From: Syntrophothermus lipocalidus DSM 12680
Lineage (GTDB): Bacteria; Bacillota; Syntrophomonadia; Syntrophomonadales; Syntrophothermaceae
NCBI RefSeq assembly: GCF_000092405.1
Contig: NC_014220.1
Span: 1,488,001 to 1,552,000, forward strand
Length of the DNA stretch: 64,000 nt
Reading direction: 5' to 3'
A program made the translations under genes and the position numbers. The notes beneath the pieces are model-generated. The model ran no database searches, had not been told where the DNA came from, and was given only the letters and a program-made list of their open reading frames with translations. This document shows positions 1-8,127 of this stretch, piece after piece. The first letter of the stretch is position 1. Each line of letters opens with the position of its first letter.

Positions 1-564
1 GGACTCTTCCCCAAACCGCAGGGCTCCCGAAGGGCAGGTCTTGACACATGCCGGTACGTAAGTCCCCAGTTCGGCTGCCTGTCCCTGCTCGGGCCAGTCG
101 CTCAATGGATATGCCTTGAACTTCCCTGATTCCAACCCGGCCTGAACCCGGTTGGCGCACAGGGTACACTTGGTAACGATGTCCTCCCGCTTCAGGTATT
201 TGGGAACGTTCCACGGGCACGCGTAGTGGCAGTACTGGCAACCGATACAGCGGCTGGGATCGTGAACCGTGGCTCCCCATTCGTTCTTGGAATAAGCTTG
301 CCGCGGGCAAACTTCCATACACGCCGGCTCGTCGCAGTGCATGCACTGGTGTTTCCTGAACAGCCACTGGATACCTTTCGCCGGATCCACGTATTCGGTG
401 AACTTTACCAGAGTGTAGGTTTCGGCGTTGGTGTCCTTGTGGCTCTGGTAACTGTTCGTGGGTTCGATGACTGCTGGATTCTGGTTCCAGTTCTTGCATG
501 CAACCTGGCAGCCCCGGCAGGCGGTACATTTGGTAACGTCTATGACTTTTATCAGCTTCGCCAT
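1..564 (-). CDS. fdhB: Formate dehydrogenase iron-sulfur (beta) subunit, 3' end cut by window edge
   Basis: The reading frame is open from an ATG at 564 to base 1 (188 codons seen, no stop), so the C-terminus lies outside the window. It is a ferredoxin-type electron-transfer subunit like E. coli FdnH/HybA. Several Cys clusters of the CxxCxxC type are visible: CTACRGC near residue 13, CMHCDEPAC near 75, CIGCQYC near 100, and CTLC followed by a later ACVKTC. These would bind four [4Fe-4S] clusters passing electrons between FdhA and a quinone-linked membrane subunit. An RBS (GGAGG) precedes the start and only 2 bp separate it from fdhA, so the two are co-transcribed. A cytochrome b or NrfD-type membrane anchor may follow outside the window. 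Confidence 0.93.
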   Translation of the reverse strand, partial: MAKLIKVIDVTKCTACRGCQVACKNWNQNPAVIEPTNSYQSHKDTNAETYTLVKFTEYVDPAKGIQWLFRKHQCMHCDEPACMEVCPRQAYSKNEWGATVHDPSRCIGCQYCHYACPWNVPKYLKREDIVTKCTLCANRVQAGLESGKFKAYPLSDWPEQGQAAELGTYVPACVKTCPSGALRFGEES

Positions 565-566
565 CC

Positions 567-3500
567 TTACGCCCTCCTTACATCGCACAGCCAGGCTTTA
601 TACTCGGGAATCATCGAGTTCGGGTCGCCCACATGCGGCGTGAGACGGTTGGCCGGGTCCCCTTTGGCATAACCCTTGAAGCCGTAGTGCCAGGTCATAC
701 CGATCTGGTGAACTTCTTTGCCGTCGATAATAAACGGTTTTAACCGTTTGGTGACGAATGCCACGGCCTTGATGTCGCCTCTGGTAGTAGAGACGATGAC
801 CTTATCCCCGTTCTTGATTCCCTTCAGCCTTGCCAGTTCTTCGCTGATCTCTACGAACATATTGGGCATAAGTTCTGCCAGCCACGGCAGGTTACGGGTA
901 AGGGCTCCGGTCTGCCAGTGCTCGGTGACGCGATAAGTTGTACCTATGATCGGGAACTTGTCCGCTACACCTCGTTTGTCGGGATCCCAGGCCTTGGCCA
1001 CGGGGTTGAACTGGCTGCCGTTCAAAAGGTTCTTCGTTACCGGGCTTTCCCATGGCTCGTAGTGCTCGGGGAACGGGCCATCCTTCATGCCATTTGTTGA
1101 ATACAGGCATGCAACCCCTTCTGGCCGCATCAGGTACGGAATAGCAGCACACGGCTCGGTTGTAGGAGCAAGATACTTGTTGAAGTCGGGCACGTCATCT
1201 CCTACCCACATTCCCATGGTGCCAGGCTTCTTGGGATCGCCAGGCGCGTTCGGATCCCACTTGAACAACGCTCTTGCCTCATCGCCCGGCCATGGAGTTC
1301 CATCAGGCCGAATTGAACAACGGTTGTAAACTATGCGCCGGTTCAGCGGCCAAGACCAAGACCATTTGGAGAACAGACCTAGACCGGTCTTGGAGTTGTC
1401 GGTGTTGTTCCTCCACATCGGCTTGTAATCCAAGGAACCGTCTTCTTTAGTTGTCATGCAGCCAGAATAGACCCAACATCCGCAAGCCGTGCTGCCATCA
1501 TCAGCCAGCTTGGTGAAGTTCTCTACCGGTTTACCATCGGCCACAGTATAGCCGTTTAGCTCCAAACCAACCTTGATGGGCTCGGGCTCTTCGCCTTCAC
1601 CGTACGGACCCCATACGAGCTTGGTGATAGGCTCGTCCTGAGGCTTGGTACTGCCTTCGTAAAGTTTCTTAATTCTCTTGGCCAGCTCGTTGATTATCCA
1701 CAGGTCAGGCTTAGACTCGCCCAGCGGGTCAGCTGCCTTCCAGCGGTACTGCATCCACCGTCCAGTATTGGAAGCAGTTCCTTCCTTCTCGTAAACACCG
1801 GCTGCAGGTAAGAAGAAGACCTCGGTCTCAATATCAGAAGGCTTCAGCTTAGGAACCTTATCGTTTTCTACCGGCCTCTCCCATGCCGTGTAGGACCAAA
1901 ACTCTGCCGTTTCATGCAACCAAAGATCCAGTACAACCAGCCACTTCAGTTTGGTAAGTGCAATCTGTTCTTTGTTGGCATTAGGCCCGCCTACGATCGG
2001 GTTACCACCGTTGATGAACAGTCCATCCAGTTCGCCGTTGTACATGGCCTCGAACATCCCCATATGGGAGTAGTTCTTCTTGGCATCGCGCTTGGGCAGA
2101 TAATGATAAGCGAAGTCGTTATCTGGAGTAGCAGCATCGCCCCACCAGGCTTTCAGCATACTCACTACCCACTTGGAGGTGTTGATGCGGAAACCGGAGT
2201 TCGGTATCCCTGCCGCTACTGCAGCCCTGAACTCGTCCAGGTTAGTAGCCGCGACTTTGGCCGCCCCCGGGGTTTCTTTCTTCAAGAAGGCCAGAAGATC
2301 TTTGTGATCGGCGGTGTTGGTCGGACAGGTTACATATCCAGGGATGTAGTGGTTCAACAAGGCCATATCGGTAGCACCCTGCACGTTGTTTTCCCCGCGC
2401 ATCGCGTTGACCCCGCCGCCCGGCCGGCCTACGTTGCCCAGGAGTAACTGCAGGATAGCATAAATACGACAGTTCTGGCTGCCCACCGAATGCTGGGTGG
2501 TTCCCATCGCATACAGGATGGTGCCTACTTTGTCGACAGCACCAGTGGCGCAGTACGTCTTGAGAACCTCTAGATACTTGTCCTTGGGAGTACCGGTGAT
2601 CCTGCACACGGTGTCGATATCATACCGGCTGTAGTGCTGTTTCAAAAGCTGGAATACACAGCGCGGATCGGTCAGAGTGGGATCCTTCAGGGGCATACCT
2701 TTTTCGTCTCGCTTGTAATCCCACATTTTCTGGTCGTACTGCCCGATCTTCTTTTGCTCGTCGAACGTGTAGCCGGAAAACAATCCTGTCTCCGGATCAA
2801 AGTTGTAAGTGTCAGCTACTATAAAAGACGCATTGGTGTAGTTTAACACGTACTCTTTGCTATACAGCTCGTTGTCCAGCGCGTACTTGATCATCCCACC
2901 GATAAAAGCTATATCTGTTCCCGAACGCAGAGGTGCATAGATGTCGGCTACAGCCGAAGTGCGGGTAAACCTCGGGTCGACATGGATGATCTTGGCCCCT
3001 CTTTCCTCACGAGCCTTCAAAGCCCATTTCATGGCTATCGGGTGGTTTTCCGCCGTGTTACCACCGATGATAAGCACACAGTCGGAGTTCTTAATATCTA
3101 CTACATGATTGGTCATAACACCACGTCCGAATGATGGTGACAAACCTGCCACCGTGGACGAGTGTCAGATACGGGCCTGGGTTTCAAGATAAACGACTCC
3201 GAGTGCCCGCATCAGCTTGCTCAACAGGTAGCACTCTTCGTTGTCCAGGCCTGAACCTCCCATCGACCCGATTTTTTCCGTGCGGCTAACGATTATCTCG
3301 GTACCGTCTTCCAGTTTTTCCTTATAAATAAAGCTCTCGTCCCGGGTCTTTTTAACCCTCTTAGCTATCTCGTCTAGTATCCAATCCCAATCCTTTTCTT
3401 CCCACTTGTCGCTCTTGGAAGCCCTGTACAAAGGTTTAGTTGCCCTCTTGGGATTAGGCACCTGTTTCCCCGTAGCTTCATCATAGATCTCCCGCAGGTT

Positions 3501-3794
3501 GAAAAGAGCAGCTCCCTTGGCGCAGGCCCCTCCCCGGTTAATGGGGTTATCTGGGTCTCCTTCAACGCTTAGGAGTTTGACGTAATTACCTGAAGCATCC
3601 CTTTCCGAGTAGACCAGAAGTCCGCAACCAGAAGCGCAGTACGGGCAGATCGTCGGCATGGGAGTCACATCCTTGATGCGGAACTCCTTGACTTCGGCTG
3701 CCACTACCTTCAGGTTAAACCCCAGGTCTACAACGGCGAAGGTCGCTGCAGTTGCTCCGGTTATCTTCAGGAACTGTCTCCGCGTAACCTTCAC
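567..3794 (-). CDS. fdhA: Formate dehydrogenase alpha subunit, selenoprotein (UGA = Sec at codon 210)
   Basis: Two same-frame segments, 3794-3168 and 3164-567, are separated by a single TGA at 3165-3167. The context reads ARI-U-HSSTVAG, the hallmark selenocysteine site of molybdopterin formate dehydrogenases. Read through, the protein is 1075 aa, close to E. coli FdnG (about 1015). It starts with GTG after AAGGAG and carries a twin-arginine signal (RRQFLKI, residues 5-11). The [4Fe-4S] ligands are C50, C53, C57 and C91; molybdopterin oxidoreductase and dinucleotide-binding domains follow. It would interconvert formate and CO2 at a Mo/W-bis-MGD centre outside the membrane after Tat export. A naive gene caller would split it into 209 and 861 aa. 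It depends on SelA/B/C/D, none of which are in this window. Confidence 0.95.
3124..3167 (-). promoter_or_regulatory. Bacterial SECIS element directly after the UGA codon of fdhA
   Basis: Immediately 3' of the TGA the minus strand can fold into an outer stem (CGTCC with GGACG) and an apical hairpin (GGTG with CACC, 3136-3153) with an AGGTTT-type loop. The known E. coli fdhF SECIS has a GGUUGCAGGUCUGCACC apical hairpin at the same distance from its UGA. The fold would recruit SelB-GTP-Sec-tRNA. The pairing was read by eye. Confidence 0.8.
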
Positions 3795-4132
3795 GCCTTA
3801 GTCTCTCCTTTCTTCAGTTGTGAGTAGCCCCCAACTGTCAGTAGCTTGATGCCTGTTGGGGCCGTTACCTCGGTGTTTACGGTGTTTTATAAGCTTTGAT
3901 CACTGCGGCACTATATGGTAAAGCCCCTCCCGTCCTTTCCTCACCCCCCCTGACAAGAGGCTTTTTACCTGAGAACTCGTTATACACCACACACCGACCT
4001 TAGGGATTCAAGGGAACGCACATCTTCTCACTTATTCTACGTTACGACAATAATTCCTTCTTTCGGAGACAAGAATTAATTAGATTTTTTGTCTCAACGT
4101 AACAGCTGGTTCCCCAAATCTAAACGCTGATC
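3795..4132 (-). other. fdhA leader: 338 bp without a gene, with inverted repeats
   Basis: No convincing ORF is present. At 3920-3964 AAAGCCCC and GAGGCTTT can pair (8 bp with one G-U) around a C-rich/G-rich loop. At 4066-4095 GAGACAA and TTGTCTC form a 7-bp inverted repeat 16 bp apart, which could be an operator or a weak tatC terminator stem. I could not place a confident promoter or match the leader to a known riboswitch class, including the molybdenum cofactor riboswitch that often precedes such genes. Confidence 0.4.
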
Positions 4133-4888
4133 TCAACTAGTTTCGACAACTGCTCCTTTGTTTTTGGGCCGCGCCAGTTTAGCAACCCATATGCTTATCT
4201 CGTACAACAGATAGACAGGCACTGCCATCATGGTCTGAGAAACCGGGTCAGGACCCGGAGTCAAAACAGCGGCGACGATGAAAATAGCGAGAAGGGCATA
4301 TTTCCGATTACGTGCTAACGTACTGGCTTGGAGGATCCCTATTCTGGTCAAGAAGAACACGATAACCGGCAGTTCAAAGACCAGTCCAAACGGAATAGTA
4401 AGCGTAAGAACAAAAGAAAGATACTTGTCCACTGTAATCATCGGCTTGAGATCACCGGAGATATAGACCATAAAAGCCAAAACCATCTTTAGTAGGGTAA
4501 AATAAGCAAATAAAACACCGGCTACAAACAACACCAGAATAATCGGAAACAGGGTATAGACGTATCGTTTCTCTTGGGGGTAAAGGGCAGGAGCAATGAA
4601 GCTCCAGAGCTCCCACGCCACAACCGGGAATGCGATGACCAGCCCGGCAAGAAGCGATAATTTCATCTTGACAAAAAATCCTTCTGTTACGCCGATGTAC
4701 ACCAAACTCAGCCCCATGCCCACATCTTTCAAAGGTTTCTGGATTATGGCCAGTATTTGATCGCTGTAGTAAAAGGACGCAAACGCGGCGATAACTATGG
4801 CTATGATCGATACCAGCAGGGCCCTGCGCAGGTCTTCCAAGTGGCGCATTAATGTTACCTTTTCATCTGGAGTAAGCTTCTTGAACAC
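4133..4888 (-). CDS. tatC: Sec-independent (twin-arginine) protein translocase TatC
   Basis: 251 aa, the usual length for TatC, starting with GTG after GAAGGAGG. The N-terminus contains the family's MRHLEDLRRAL-type segment (consensus HLxELRxR), and about six hydrophobic segments follow, including the FxxExP-type motif (VFELPVIVFFL near residue 165). TatC is the receptor for twin-arginine signal peptides. The next gene on the strand, fdhA, encodes a twin-arginine substrate, which makes the co-localisation functionally coherent. It lies 14 bp downstream of the prenyl synthase gene and is probably co-transcribed with it. No tatA/tatE is seen in the window; one would be needed elsewhere. Confidence 0.95.
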   Translation of the reverse strand: MFKKLTPDEKVTLMRHLEDLRRALLVSIIAIVIAAFASFYYSDQILAIIQKPLKDVGMGLSLVYIGVTEGFFVKMKLSLLAGLVIAFPVVAWELWSFIAPALYPQEKRYVYTLFPIILVLFVAGVLFAYFTLLKMVLAFMVYISGDLKPMITVDKYLSFVLTLTIPFGLVFELPVIVFFLTRIGILQASTLARNRKYALLAIFIVAAVLTPGPDPVSQTMMAVPVYLLYEISIWVAKLARPKNKGAVVETS

Positions 4889-4902
4889 CAGTAAGCCTCC
4901 TT

Positions 4903-5871
4903 CTAAAAATCACGAGTAACAACGAATTCCGCTATCCGGTCTAAGACATTTCTCGCCGGTACATCGGGAAGAGATTTCAAAAGAGAACGGGCTTTCTCCG
5001 CGTATGAACAGGCTACCTTTAAAGCGTAATCAATTCCGCCGCTTGACAATACCATATCGATGGCATCCTCGGCCTCATTCTTACACCTTTCCGGTGAACA
5101 CAAAATCGAGGCCAAGAGCTGACTATCTTTCCCTTCGCGCAAGGCGTACAAAGCCGGAAGAGTGATTATCCCTTGCCTGATATCGCTTCCCACTGGCTTT
5201 CCCAGTACCTCTTCGCTGGCTACAAAATCGAGGACATCGTCCGTGATTTGAAAAGCCATTCCCAGGTAGTAACCGAACCTCCTCAAAACGGTAACCTTGT
5301 CCGCCGGAGCCCCACCGACCAGCGCGCCTGTCTGGCAACTCAACGACATCAACAACGCTGTCTTGCGCTCGATCCTGCGCAGGTAGTCCTTGTAGCCCTG
5401 TCCCACGTCAAAACAGCTGAGCATCTGGATGATTTCTCCTTCACAGACCTTCATGCTGACCGTCGCCAGGATATCTATTATATCCGGCCTTTCATAGGCC
5501 GCGATGAGGCTCAACGACTTTGCCAAGATGTAGTTGCCGGAATACAGGGATACGCGGTTACCCCAACACGCCTTTACCGTTTTCTGACCGCGACGCGTGA
5601 AGGAATTATCGATCACATCATCATGAACCAAGGTAGCCATATGCACGAGTTCGAGGGCAACAGCTAAGGGAATCAATCCATCAAGTGAGGAAGAGTAAAA
5701 ACTTCCAGAAAGAAGCACGAATGCCGGTCGGAGACGTTTCCCACCGGCCTTCACCAAATGCACGGAAGCCTCTTTAAGAAGGGATATTTCGGTAGTAATG
5801 GCCCTTACCAGCTCCTGTTCGACCTTTTCTAATTGTGGCTCTATGTCCCGAAATAAATCCAGGGAATTCAT
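4903..5871 (-). CDS. hepT: Polyprenyl (heptaprenyl-type) diphosphate synthase, catalytic subunit
   Basis: 322 aa trans-isoprenyl diphosphate synthase. The first aspartate-rich motif is HDDVID (around residue 85), the second is ITDDVLD (around 210), and a GGKRLRP substrate-binding motif lies near residue 45. It condenses isopentenyl diphosphate onto an allylic diphosphate to make the menaquinone side chain. Small residues before the first DDxxD fit a long-chain product, but chain length cannot be fixed by eye. It starts with ATG after AAGGAG, with a consensus promoter upstream. The ubiA/ubiD/ubiX genes further upstream, separated by the aminomutase unit, fit the same quinone pathway. Confidence 0.9.
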   Translation of the reverse strand: MNSLDLFRDIEPQLEKVEQELVRAITTEISLLKEASVHLVKAGGKRLRPAFVLLSGSFYSSSLDGLIPLAVALELVHMATLVHDDVIDNSFTRRGQKTVKACWGNRVSLYSGNYILAKSLSLIAAYERPDIIDILATVSMKVCEGEIIQMLSCFDVGQGYKDYLRRIERKTALLMSLSCQTGALVGGAPADKVTVLRRFGYYLGMAFQITDDVLDFVASEEVLGKPVGSDIRQGIITLPALYALREGKDSQLLASILCSPERCKNEAEDAIDMVLSSGGIDYALKVACSYAEKARSLLKSLPDVPARNVLDRIAEFVVTRDF

Positions 5872-5914
5872 GCGTTTGCTCCTTAGACTGACTTAATATG
5901 AGATAGCCAGTCTA

Positions 5915-5943
5915 ATTATATAGTTTTGAGACAAGTCCCTCAA
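5915..5943 (-). promoter_or_regulatory. Sigma-A promoter of hepT-tatC
   Basis: On the minus strand TTGAGG (5943-5938) and a perfect TATAAT (5920-5915) are separated by exactly 17 bp, about 45 bp upstream of the hepT start. An 8-bp inverted repeat (TTAGACTG/CAGTCTAA) lies just downstream in the untranslated leader. Confidence 0.75.
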
Positions 5944-5968
5944 CCAAAACCTGTTCTGATTAGCCTAC

Positions 5969-7222
5969 TTAGAAGCAGCAGTTTTGTACTTCAACTATCC
6001 TGCCCTCCCAGGTCCGGACTACGGCTTTATCCGGTTCCAACTTCAAAAGATACTGGGGCATAAGCGGTATTTTGCCAAATCCGCCCGGAGCATTGATTAT
6101 ATAGGTTGGCACCGCCAATCCCGAAGTATGTCCCCTTAATGCTTCCATTATTTCCAGCCCTTTCTCGATGCTTACCCAGCGGTGACTGGTGCCGCGCACC
6201 GCTTTAGGATGGAATATATAGTAAGGACGTACCCGTATACGCAAAAGCTCATGGTTCAACTTCTTCATGACAACAGGACAATCGTTGATTCCACGCAGTA
6301 GAACTGCCTGGTTGCCCAAAACAGCCCCGGCTTGAACGAGCATGTCACAAGCCTGTTTAGCCTCAGGAGTAACTTCCAGCGGGTGATTAAACTGAGTGTT
6401 GACATATATGGGAGGATGCTTGCTGATCACTTCGCAGAGCTCAGGAGTAACCCTCTGCGGTAAGGTGACCGGAATCCTGGTTCCGATGCGTTTAATCTCC
6501 ACGTGGGGAATCCTGTCCAACTCCGTAAGGATCCAGTCCAATGTCCTGTCGCTCAACAGCAGTGCATCACCCCCCGTGATCAACACGTCTCGGATCTCGG
6601 GGTTGCCCGAGATATAGTGTAGAGCAGCTCGAACATCCTCCCTGCTAGCATGCTGATCGATTTCACCTATATTCCTCCTTCTCTGGCAGTGACGGCAGAA
6701 CATGGCACACTGGTTAGTTACGTTGATTATTAGCCGGTCCGGGTAACGCCGGGTAATACGCGGGGCAGGCGAAGTTCCCGCTTCGTCCATTGGATCCAAT
6801 TCGCCCTTTGGCAACAACTCCCTGGGGTCAGGTACCGCCTGCAGGTAAACAGGGTTGTTTAGGTAGTCATCTCCGACCAAGCTAAGGTAATAAGGAGATA
6901 CTGCCCACCGGTACGTTCTCCCAACCTTGGTAATACCCCTGCTTTCAAAAGTTGAGATATCCAGTATCTTCGTCAAAACACTTACGTCATTGATGCGGTT
7001 ACGCATGTGCCACTTCCAGTTATTCCAATCCTTCTCGGTTCCACCCAAAACCTGGAGTATTCTTCGTTTCCGCACTTGGACCCAAGCTTGAACCTCAGGC
7101 GACATCCCGCAAGGAATCTGGTCGCGTACCTTCAAATACTCCAGGGCATCCTGTTTTAACTCCGCTGCACGAGCCATGGCCCGTGACATTTCCGCTTCCA
7201 TAACCGTTTTTTTCGGCATCAT
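5969..7222 (-). CDS. eam: Glutamate 2,3-aminomutase (KamA-family radical SAM, PLP enzyme)
   Basis: 417 aa member of the lysine 2,3-aminomutase family. The radical-SAM cluster is CAMFCRHC (C172, C176, C179) and the PLP lysine is in GGFGKIP (K384). In lysine 2,3-aminomutase two aspartates (293 and 330 in the Clostridium subterminale enzyme) bind the substrate epsilon-amino group. Here the equivalent positions are K340 (in FHPKAV) and N377 (in IINAPGG), with identical 37- and 7-residue spacings. That Lys/Asn pair is the published signature of glutamate 2,3-aminomutase, which makes beta-glutamate, an osmolyte. The CQRRRNIG stretch also resembles that subgroup. Start ATG after GGGAGGG. A c-di-AMP riboswitch lies upstream on the same strand. 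Biochemical specificity is inferred. Confidence 0.85.
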   Translation of the reverse strand: MMPKKTVMEAEMSRAMARAAELKQDALEYLKVRDQIPCGMSPEVQAWVQVRKRRILQVLGGTEKDWNNWKWHMRNRINDVSVLTKILDISTFESRGITKVGRTYRWAVSPYYLSLVGDDYLNNPVYLQAVPDPRELLPKGELDPMDEAGTSPAPRITRRYPDRLIINVTNQCAMFCRHCQRRRNIGEIDQHASREDVRAALHYISGNPEIRDVLITGGDALLLSDRTLDWILTELDRIPHVEIKRIGTRIPVTLPQRVTPELCEVISKHPPIYVNTQFNHPLEVTPEAKQACDMLVQAGAVLGNQAVLLRGINDCPVVMKKLNHELLRIRVRPYYIFHPKAVRGTSHRWVSIEKGLEIMEALRGHTSGLAVPTYIINAPGGFGKIPLMPQYLLKLEPDKAVVRTWEGRIVEVQNCCF

Positions 7223-7551
7223 TCATCCCTCCCTACCAAGGTCATCTCAACTCCGATGTCTTTCCATTTATGTAATCTATTACCACTCAGGATCGTACGA
7301 GTTCCTGTTACAAAAGTACTTCACTATTTTTATATTCCGGTGTCGATAAAACACCGTTTCATGTAAGCGAGAATATTGGGGGAAATCTACTTAGACGTTA
7401 TGTTATGTAAATCATCGAATGATCGCTCGAGGAAAACCGGATGTGAAAGACAGAGGCCAGAATACAGGGATTAAAGTACCTCGGCAAAAGGAGCGCGTAA
7501 ACTGCTTATTAAATATAATTCAGCAAGCAACGCTCCTCCCTCTTTAAGAGC
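7223..7551 (-). other. 330-bp leader between riboswitch terminator and eam, with an 18-codon ORF
   Basis: Directly after the riboswitch terminator a strong SD (GGGAGGAG) precedes a TTG that opens an 18-codon frame ending in TAA (reads LAELYLISSLRAPFAEVL after the start). It could be a leader peptide or the remnant of a lost first gene. A 6-bp stem hairpin (CGGTGT/ACACCG) is at 7338-7356. No clear second promoter for eam was found, so readthrough from the riboswitch is the simplest route. Confidence 0.4.
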
Positions 7552-7578
7552 AAAAAGGCCAAAGGAAACCTTTGGTCT
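7552..7578 (-). terminator. Riboswitch-associated intrinsic terminator
   Basis: The minus strand contains CCAAAGG-TTT-CCTTTGG (7-bp perfect stem) followed by CC and TTTTT. It sits 33 nt after the c-di-AMP aptamer, the layout expected of a ligand-induced transcriptional OFF switch. Confidence 0.85.
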
Positions 7579-7610
7579 TCATGGGATAAACGACCTTGTC
7601 TCCCCCAAAT

Positions 7611-7784
7611 GACGCTTACGAGGTTAGCTGACGGATTCGGGCTCAGGGATAGCCCTACCCTGCTTTGGCCGAACGCTTAGCCGTTTCAAAGAATTCCTGC
7701 CGTTCGAGCCGGTGCCCGCAAGGATTCACCCCAAACATGAAATGGTTCCCCCGCTCTTCTTCTAACGAAGAAGACTCAGCGATC
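7611..7784 (-). promoter_or_regulatory. c-di-AMP riboswitch (ydaO/yuaA class)
   Basis: Conserved blocks appear in the expected order on the minus strand: GCGGGGGAACC, TTTGGGGTGAATCC, GGGTAGGG, and CCGTCAGCTAACCTCGTAAGC. They closely match what I recall of the Thermoanaerobacter ydaO aptamer (ACGGAGGAACC, TTTGGGGTTAATC, GTAGGG, CCCGACAGCTAACTCCGGAGGC). The ends pair as P1 (GA-CGCT with AGCG-TC). This class binds cyclic di-AMP and usually shuts off K+ uptake, osmolyte and cell-wall genes. The first gene downstream on this strand is eam. Confidence 0.9.
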
Positions 7785-7798
7785 AGACAAGCTTTGTA

Positions 7799-7826
7799 GT
7801 TATATCCGATTGAACGTTATCAGCAA
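7799..7826 (-). promoter_or_regulatory. Candidate promoter directly upstream of the c-di-AMP riboswitch
   Basis: TTGCTG (7826-7821) and TATAAC (7804-7799) are 16 bp apart, ending 15 bp before the aptamer. Confidence 0.5.
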
Positions 7827-7879
7827 AGAACCGATGCGATTAAGCCTTACCTACCTCCTGCTGCCTCCCAAGGTCTTTA

Positions 7880-7974
7880 ATGTCGATTTGGCATCGACAT
7901 AGAAACAATGGCTTACACTCCAGACAAACATCCACGCTAGTTTTAATCTACCATAAGCCCGCCTCACGTGTCAA
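7880..7974 (-). promoter_or_regulatory. Second candidate promoter and a perfect 8-bp inverted repeat upstream of the riboswitch
   Basis: TTGACA (7974-7969) and TAGATT (7950-7945), 18 bp apart with an upstream TGG, form a plausible sigma-A promoter. About 45-65 bp downstream lies ATGTCGAT/ATCGACAT (7880-7900) with a 5-nt loop, either a hairpin or an operator. The rest of 7785-8070 contains nothing else I can name. Confidence 0.45.
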
Positions 7975-8070
7975 AACCAACAAATTCTTGGTTCCGGTCC
8001 TCAACGCTAGGCGAGGCCGACAAAACCCCAGGCAAAAAACGTTTTCGCATTCGCCCCAGAGCACTAGTCC

Positions 8071-8127
8071 TTCATTCTTCATTCTTCATTCTTCATTCTT
8101 CATTCTCAATTCTTAATTCTTAATTCC
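8071..8127. repeat. Heptanucleotide tandem repeat overlapping the 3' end of ubiX
   Basis: On the plus strand about five copies of TTCATTC run into about three copies of the variant TTAATTC. The last eight ubiX codons fall inside the repeat, so repeat slippage could change the UbiX C-terminus. Confidence 0.85.

Noticed and set aside
1914-2447. 177-codon plus-strand frame inside fdhA
   Set aside because: It is a shadow of the conserved FdhA frame, with no SD and no recognisable motif.
3165-3167. fdhA as a frameshifted or nonsense pseudogene
   Set aside because: The stop is UGA precisely at the conserved Sec position, followed by a SECIS-like hairpin, and the frame is otherwise intact over 1075 codons.
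7880-8116. 78-codon plus-strand frame ending in the heptamer repeat
   Set aside because: The C-terminus is only the translated repeat and the frame crosses an inverted repeat and a promoter for the opposite strand.
8071-8127. Possible CRISPR array
   Set aside because: The unit is 7 bp with no spacers; it is a simple tandem repeat. No CRISPR-like repeat-spacer pattern was seen elsewhere.
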